DNA of 46,931 nt, taken from the NCBI RefSeq assembly GCF_004119495.1, contig NZ_NRQU01000039.1, positions 1 through 46,931 of the forward strand, in the 5' to 3' direction. The stretch comes from Flavobacterium sp. YO12 (GTDB lineage: Bacteria; Bacteroidota; Bacteroidia; Flavobacteriales; Flavobacteriaceae). The notes below the pieces were generated by a model that searched no databases, was not told the DNA's origin, and was given only the letters and a program-made list of their open reading frames with translations. This document shows positions 43,121-46,931 of this stretch, in pieces (the first letter of the stretch is position 1; every line of letters begins with the position of its first letter). A program made the position numbers and the translations under genes.

Positions 43121-44266
43121 TTATTGAGGCTGCTGCTGTGTTACACAATGAACCATTCCTCCGTTTTTGTATAAATTTCGAACATCGATACCTACAACAG
43201 TTCTTCCAGGAAATAAGCCGGCAATAATGTTATTGGCAACAGCATCGTTTGGATCGTTATAGTTTGGAACTAATACTTTTCCGTTGGCAACATAAAAGTT
43301 TATGTAACAGCCTTTGTATCCTAGATTGGTGCCATTTGTAGTCACAACATCATTTTTTGATAATGGCAGAAATACTTTTGTATAGGCTTGATTGTTTTTG
43401 TTAGAAGCGCTGTACAATACATCTATATCTTTTTGCGTCAATCCCCAGTTCAATAAATCATCATTATTCATGGTAACCAATTTATTACCTGGAACAAATT
43501 TAGCAATACCGTCAATATGCATATCTGTTACATCTTCTTTGCTAAATCCGCCTTCTAACCAGATGAATTTTGTAGCTCCGTAGTATTTCGTAAAATTAGC
43601 TTCGGCTTGAGCCTGCGTCATACCTGCATTTCGAGTTGATCTATTTTTTTGGCTCAGTACAGAACTTTTTGTAGCCATCATTACACCGTTACCGTCTAAT
43701 TCTACAGATCCGCCTTCGTTTACCATTGGTACGTTTACCGCTTTTATACCAATTTCACCAGCGATAAATGATGGGACTTTATCACATTTTTTATAGCCAA
43801 ATTTTTCTCCCCATCCATTAAAACCCCAATCTTGAAGCACTAATTGACCAGATTGGTCTTTTGCAAAAATAGGACCGTTGTCTCTCACCCAAACGTCGTT
43901 TGTTTCGTGTATTTTAAAATTTACGTTAGTTAATGGCACACCGGCATTTGTCAGCAGAGTTTCAATTCTTGATTGTTCTGCTGCGTCATAAGCAATAATG
44001 TGAACTTTTTCTGTTGATTGAAGAGCTTTTGTCATCGCCACCCATGTCGCGTCTAAACTGTTGCGGTATGTAACGCCATATTCATATTGGTGGGGCCATT
44101 GCAGCCAAGTGCCTTCGTGCGGTGCAGATTCTTCGGGCATTGTATAAAGAACGTTAGTAACAGGTAAAGTTGGATCAGGATTTTGTGTTGATCCTTCGAT
44201 TTCATTGCTGTCGCAAGCTGAAATTAAAATGGCAAAAGTCATTGATAAAATTGCTTTGTTGTACAT
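43121..44266 (-). CDS. Agmatine deiminase/peptidyl-arginine deiminase family lipoprotein, 381 aa
   Basis: This is a guanidino-modifying enzyme of the PAD_porph/agmatine deiminase fold. Motifs are MPEESAPHEGTWLQWP (44-59), WVRDNGPIF (about 126-134), NEGGSVELDG, DMHIDG with the catalytic His, and a C-terminal cysteine Cys374 in GGMVHCVTQQQP. An N-terminal lipobox ISAC with Cys18 suggests lipidation, unusual for agmatine deiminase, which is normally cytoplasmic. Exported members occur in Bacteroidota. It may act on agmatine, or on peptidyl or free arginine outside the cytoplasm. Nothing in the neighbours fixes the substrate. Confidence 0.88.
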   Translation of the reverse strand: MYNKAILSMTFAILISACDSNEIEGSTQNPDPTLPVTNVLYTMPEESAPHEGTWLQWPHQYEYGVTYRNSLDATWVAMTKALQSTEKVHIIAYDAAEQSRIETLLTNAGVPLTNVNFKIHETNDVWVRDNGPIFAKDQSGQLVLQDWGFNGWGEKFGYKKCDKVPSFIAGEIGIKAVNVPMVNEGGSVELDGNGVMMATKSSVLSQKNRSTRNAGMTQAQAEANFTKYYGATKFIWLEGGFSKEDVTDMHIDGIAKFVPGNKLVTMNNDDLLNWGLTQKDIDVLYSASNKNNQAYTKVFLPLSKNDVVTTNGTNLGYKGCYINFYVANGKVLVPNYNDPNDAVANNIIAGLFPGRTVVGIDVRNLYKNGGMVHCVTQQQPQ

Positions 44267-44300
44267 TTTGATGTTTTAAATTATTGAATAAATGCGTTAA

Positions 44301-44346
44301 GGGTTCTAAAAATTATTCGACAAAGAGAATAATTTTTAAAACCCTG
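44301..44346. repeat. Inverted repeat upstream of the deiminase gene
   Basis: The 19-bp arms 44301-44319 and 44328-44346 match at 18 of 19 positions around an 8-nt loop. It lies between the deiminase start and the response-regulator stop. No T-run follows on the minus strand, so a terminator role is uncertain. Confidence 0.6.
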
Positions 44347-44406
44347 ATAATTTTTTTTCTCCCAAATGAACTAGTTTGGGTACAGAAAGTTTGTTTTGTG
44401 CTTAAT

Positions 44407-45135
44407 TTACCCAATTTTCTTACCTAATTTGGCAAGAAGTTCTTGTTTGTTTAATTTGCTAATAGGTATTTTATGAGTCCCAATAATGGCTAAATTTCCA
44501 TCAATCAGTTCCACTTTACTTAAGTTGACAATAAAAGAGCGATGACAGCGATAAAAAAGCTGTTTTGAAAGTTCTTCTTCCATTGCCGTAAGAGCAATTA
44601 AAGTAATATATGTTTTTTTCTCGGTTACAATTTTTACATATTTATGAAGGCCTTCGATAAACAATATGTCGCTCAAAAGAATTTTGATGTGCTGATGACT
44701 GGATTTTATAACTATCGATTGATCTATAACTGAGGCTTCAGATGCTTCTTTACTTTCGTTTTCTAGTTTTAATAATTCCAGCGCTTTGGCTGCAGCCTTA
44801 TAGAAACGCTCAAAAGTTATGGGTTTTAGTAAATAATCTATAATGTTTAATTCGTAACCATCTAAAGCAAATTCAGAATAAGCAGTTGTAAAAATTACTT
44901 TTGGCGGATTTTGAAGTGACTTTAAGAAATCGATTCCAGACAAATGCTGCATTTGAATGTCTAGAAACAGTAAATCGACTTTATTTGTTTTTAAATAATC
45001 GTCAGCTTCAAGTGCCGACGAGCATTCGCACACAATTTCGAGCTCAGGAATATGCATTAAATGAGTGCGTATTAAAGTACGGGCTAAAGTTTCATCATCG
45101 ACGATGGCACATTTATATATTGTCTTTGTTTCCAT
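44407..45135 (-). CDS. LytTR-type response regulator, 242 aa
   Basis: This is a two-component DNA-binding response regulator. The receiver domain (about 8-125) has IVDDE, the phospho-acceptor Asp59 in LLFLDIQM, and TTAYSEFALDGYELNIIDYLLKP. The C-terminal LytTR domain (about 145-240) has IKSSHQHIKILLSDILFIEGLHKYVKIVT and FYRCHRSFIVNLSKVE. It overlaps the upstream histidine kinase gene by 23 bp, so the pair is translationally linked. Target genes cannot be told from this window. Confidence 0.93.
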   Translation of the reverse strand: METKTIYKCAIVDDETLARTLIRTHLMHIPELEIVCECSSALEADDYLKTNKVDLLFLDIQMQHLSGIDFLKSLQNPPKVIFTTAYSEFALDGYELNIIDYLLKPITFERFYKAAAKALELLKLENESKEASEASVIDQSIVIKSSHQHIKILLSDILFIEGLHKYVKIVTEKKTYITLIALTAMEEELSKQLFYRCHRSFIVNLSKVELIDGNLAIIGTHKIPISKLNKQELLAKLGKKIG

Positions 45136-46102
45136 AAAAACGTAAACTTACTTTATAGATTGAATCGATGTCGTCGGTACTTAATTGGTAATTGTCTCCA
45201 AACAGATTTTTGAGCTGCGATTCTAGGTTTTTTAATCCAATACCTTGATTTTTTGATTTGGGCTGAAAAGAATTAACAACACTAAACTCAATTTTATTGT
45301 TGGCAGCAGTAAGAATTATGTCGACGAAACCATTTTTATTTTCAATAATATCTCCATGCTTAAAAGCATTTTCTATTAGGGTAAGAAGCAATAAAGGAGG
45401 AACCTGCGTTACAGAGTTGTCGTTAGAAATGGTAAAGCTGATATTTTTCATTCCTGCAATTTCTCGGTATTCCTGAATTTGAAGGTATTTGTGAATTATT
45501 TCTATTTCTGACAGCAGAGATATGCTTTTCTTGTCGCCTTCATATAAAAAATAACGAAGTATATCAGCTAAACAAGCAAGCATTTTGGGAGCATTGTCAC
45601 TTTTTATCAATGTTAGTGCATAAATGTTATTAAGTGCATTAAAAAGAAAATGTGGACTAATTTGTGATTTTAACAGCATCATTTCGGTTTGCAATTTTTC
45701 ATTTTCTGCCTGCAGGCGAAGTTGTTTTTCGGTAAAATATTTATTGAAAAACCAAACAATATAAGAGATGAAAAGATAAAGCGAATGGTTTAGAAGGAAT
45801 GAAATAAATGATTTTAGCAAATCATCATCATACAAAACAATATTCAATCCAGTGCTGTAATAGATTAAAAAGCTAATACTTAACAACAGAATTAAAGCTG
45901 ATACATAAGCTGTTTTTCCTTTTTTATTCAAAACAAAAGGCAGGAGAATGAATAGGTTAATGTAAAATTCAGAGCAAAAAGCAGCAACTTCAAATGAAGT
46001 ATAAAGAATACTCTCTTTTAGATTGTAAAATGAAGCTATGTAATCAAATACATACAATGAGATAAACAACCAAAAAAGCAGATGGTAGTAAATTTTATTC
46101 AT
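45113..46102 (-). CDS. LytS-type sensor histidine kinase, 329 aa
   Basis: This is a membrane histidine kinase of the LytS/YehU-like (His_kinase) family and partner of the following response regulator. The ATG at 46102 is chosen over an in-frame TTG 21 bp upstream. About four hydrophobic segments (residues 8-118) are followed by a short coiled coil (125-145), the phospho-acceptor His151 in QISPHFLFNALNNIYAL, and an ATPase domain with LLTLIENAFKHG and GIGLKNLESQL. It has no extracytoplasmic sensor domain. Confidence 0.92.
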   Translation of the reverse strand: MNKIYYHLLFWLFISLYVFDYIASFYNLKESILYTSFEVAAFCSEFYINLFILLPFVLNKKGKTAYVSALILLLSISFLIYYSTGLNIVLYDDDLLKSFISFLLNHSLYLFISYIVWFFNKYFTEKQLRLQAENEKLQTEMMLLKSQISPHFLFNALNNIYALTLIKSDNAPKMLACLADILRYFLYEGDKKSISLLSEIEIIHKYLQIQEYREIAGMKNISFTISNDNSVTQVPPLLLLTLIENAFKHGDIIENKNGFVDIILTAANNKIEFSVVNSFQPKSKNQGIGLKNLESQLKNLFGDNYQLSTDDIDSIYKVSLRFYGNKDNI

Positions 46103-46274
46103 TTGACTCTTAATTTTATGCAAAGTAATTAATTTAGAAGCAACATTGAATAAAATAGAATAATTTTAAATCTGTTTTTAGGGATAATCATTATTAACTA
46201 TTTTTTTATAAAGTCAGAAACTTTTAGGAGTTTTAAGAAGTTAATAGATTATTGTTGTAAAAGTGCAAAGTCGC

Positions 46275-46292
46275 TCCCGAAGGCTTTCGGGA
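46275..46292. repeat. Short GC-rich hairpin
   Basis: The arms TCCCGAA (46275-46281) and TTCGGGA (46286-46292) enclose a 4-nt loop. The motif is like the TCCCGAAGCTTCGGGA palindrome at 42944-42959. Confidence 0.7.
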
Positions 46293-46348
46293 TTGCGCAG
46301 TACTTCTCATGAACACTTTTCGGAGCAGGAACATTTATAAACAAACGG

Positions 46349-46804
46349 ATGAAAACAAGAAAAATAAATAAAAGAGTAAATATAATCCTGAGTTTCGGAC
46401 TGTTTTTCTCTATGTTTTATCTTTATGGTCAGACTAAAGTAAATTATGTGGATCGTGACTATAGAATAAAAAAGTACCAAAAAGAGATGATAGAATATTT
46501 AATTGAGAATAATCAATTTGGGACTAAAAGCAGTAGAGAAATTAAAGTTAGCGAATACGTAGGTAAGATTGGAATCGTAAAAATAATGGAGATTTTTCCT
46601 ATTTCACCTGAAAAGAACAATGTTTTATTAGTTCGCTTTTTTTCGCTAAGTTCACATGCTAATAACTATTGGGGTATATTGGAAACGAATAGTAAGTTCT
46701 TATTTTATTTTAATAAGAAGAACAACTTCGAAGTAGAAAACTATTTGCAAAGGTATAATGTAAAAAACGCAAAAAAATATATTAAATTATATCAAGATAT
46801 TTGA
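46349..46804 (+). CDS. Hypothetical exported protein, 151 aa
   Basis: I do not recognise this protein. The N-terminus has a basic stretch (MKTRKINKR) and a hydrophobic segment ending LYG-Q, typical of a signal peptide with cleavage near residue 27. The mature part is rich in Lys, Asn and Tyr, with no known motif. Just past its stop, a different frame encodes DEWDHPELKENQIFDEIKN before a stop at 46861-46863. This could be the tail of a longer ancestral protein lost by a frameshift. No partner gene is visible before the window ends. Confidence 0.6.
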   Translation: MKTRKINKRVNIILSFGLFFSMFYLYGQTKVNYVDRDYRIKKYQKEMIEYLIENNQFGTKSSREIKVSEYVGKIGIVKIMEIFPISPEKNNVLLVRFFSLSSHANNYWGILETNSKFLFYFNKKNNFEVENYLQRYNVKNAKKYIKLYQDI

Positions 46805-46874
46805 TGAATGGGATCATCCCGAATTGAAAGAAAATCAAATTTTTGATGAAATTAAAAATTAGGGTAATTTACCC

Positions 46875-46928
46875 GCTCCGCAAAAAGTTCTCGTAAAAAG
46901 CTGCACAACTTGCTCCGCAAAGAGTTCT
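46875..46928. repeat. Imperfect direct repeat at the right edge
   Basis: GCTCCGCAAAAAGTTCT (46875-46891) recurs as GCTCCGCAAAGAGTTCT (46912-46928), with one mismatch and a 37-bp period. The array may continue past the window edge. Confidence 0.65.
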
Positions 46929-46931
46929 TAT

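Noticed and set aside
44359..44384. cccaaa/tttggg hairpin as terminator of the response regulator
   Set aside because: On the minus strand it is followed by an A-run, not a T-run.

Overview
The window looks like a chromosomal segment of a Flavobacterium-type member of the Bacteroidota. Signs of this are the low GC content, TAnnTTTG-type promoter elements, two SusC/SusD pairs, a secreted protease with a type IX secretion C-terminal domain, and few Shine-Dalgarno sequences. No rRNA, tRNA, CRISPR array, insertion sequence or prophage was seen.

The main content, about 2.9-42.8 kb, reads as a collagen/gelatin utilization superlocus built from several modules. (1) The glycosyl-hydroxylysine module is eight genes on the minus strand, 20251 down to 2975: a DUF1338/HglS-type 2-oxoadipate dioxygenase-decarboxylase, an ALDH7-type aminoadipate-semialdehyde dehydrogenase, SusC, SusD, a GH63 glucosidase, a GH42 beta-galactosidase, a fused hydroxylysine kinase/phosphohydroxylysine phospholyase, and a YdiJ-type D-2-hydroxyglutarate dehydrogenase. 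Together they could strip the glucosyl-galactosyl disaccharide from collagen hydroxylysine and carry the amino acid to 2-oxoglutarate. Only the 2-aminoadipate aminotransferase and an inner-membrane importer are missing. A divergent Lrp/AsnC regulator (20440-20910) shares the promoter region. (2) The peptide and 3-hydroxyproline module (21127-26072) has an S37 prolyl-type exopeptidase, a pyrroline-2-carboxylate reductase-like protein, a trans-3-hydroxyproline dehydratase (Cys/Thr active site) and an M24 peptidase. (3) The collagenase and uptake module (26229-35021) has a large M43 metalloprotease and a second SusC/SusD pair. (4) The trans-4-hydroxyproline module (35518-41809) has the deaminase, the 2-oxoglutarate-semialdehyde dehydrogenase, 4-hydroxyproline 2-epimerase, D-amino-acid oxidoreductase and an aminopeptidase P. 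It is divergent from an AraC regulator (41974-42840).

Three promoters (4-Hyp operon, second SusC and M43 protease) carry paired 9-bp half-sites with a 21-bp period at exactly the same distance from the -7 element. This suggests one AraC-controlled hydroxyproline regulon that also covers the collagenase and the peptide importer.

The flanks hold other genes. On the left are a hypothetical gene, a small GNAT protein, an AraC regulator next to a YkgB/RclC-like membrane protein, and an MgtC-like protein. On the right are a lipoprotein agmatine-deiminase-like enzyme, a LytTR response regulator with its histidine kinase, and a small exported hypothetical protein. Three families of dispersed palindromic repeats, two copies each, lie between genes. 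The only gap over 300 bp, 35022-35517, holds the SusC promoter and operator, a terminator and one palindromic repeat. All functions are inferred from sequence reading; no database search was run.
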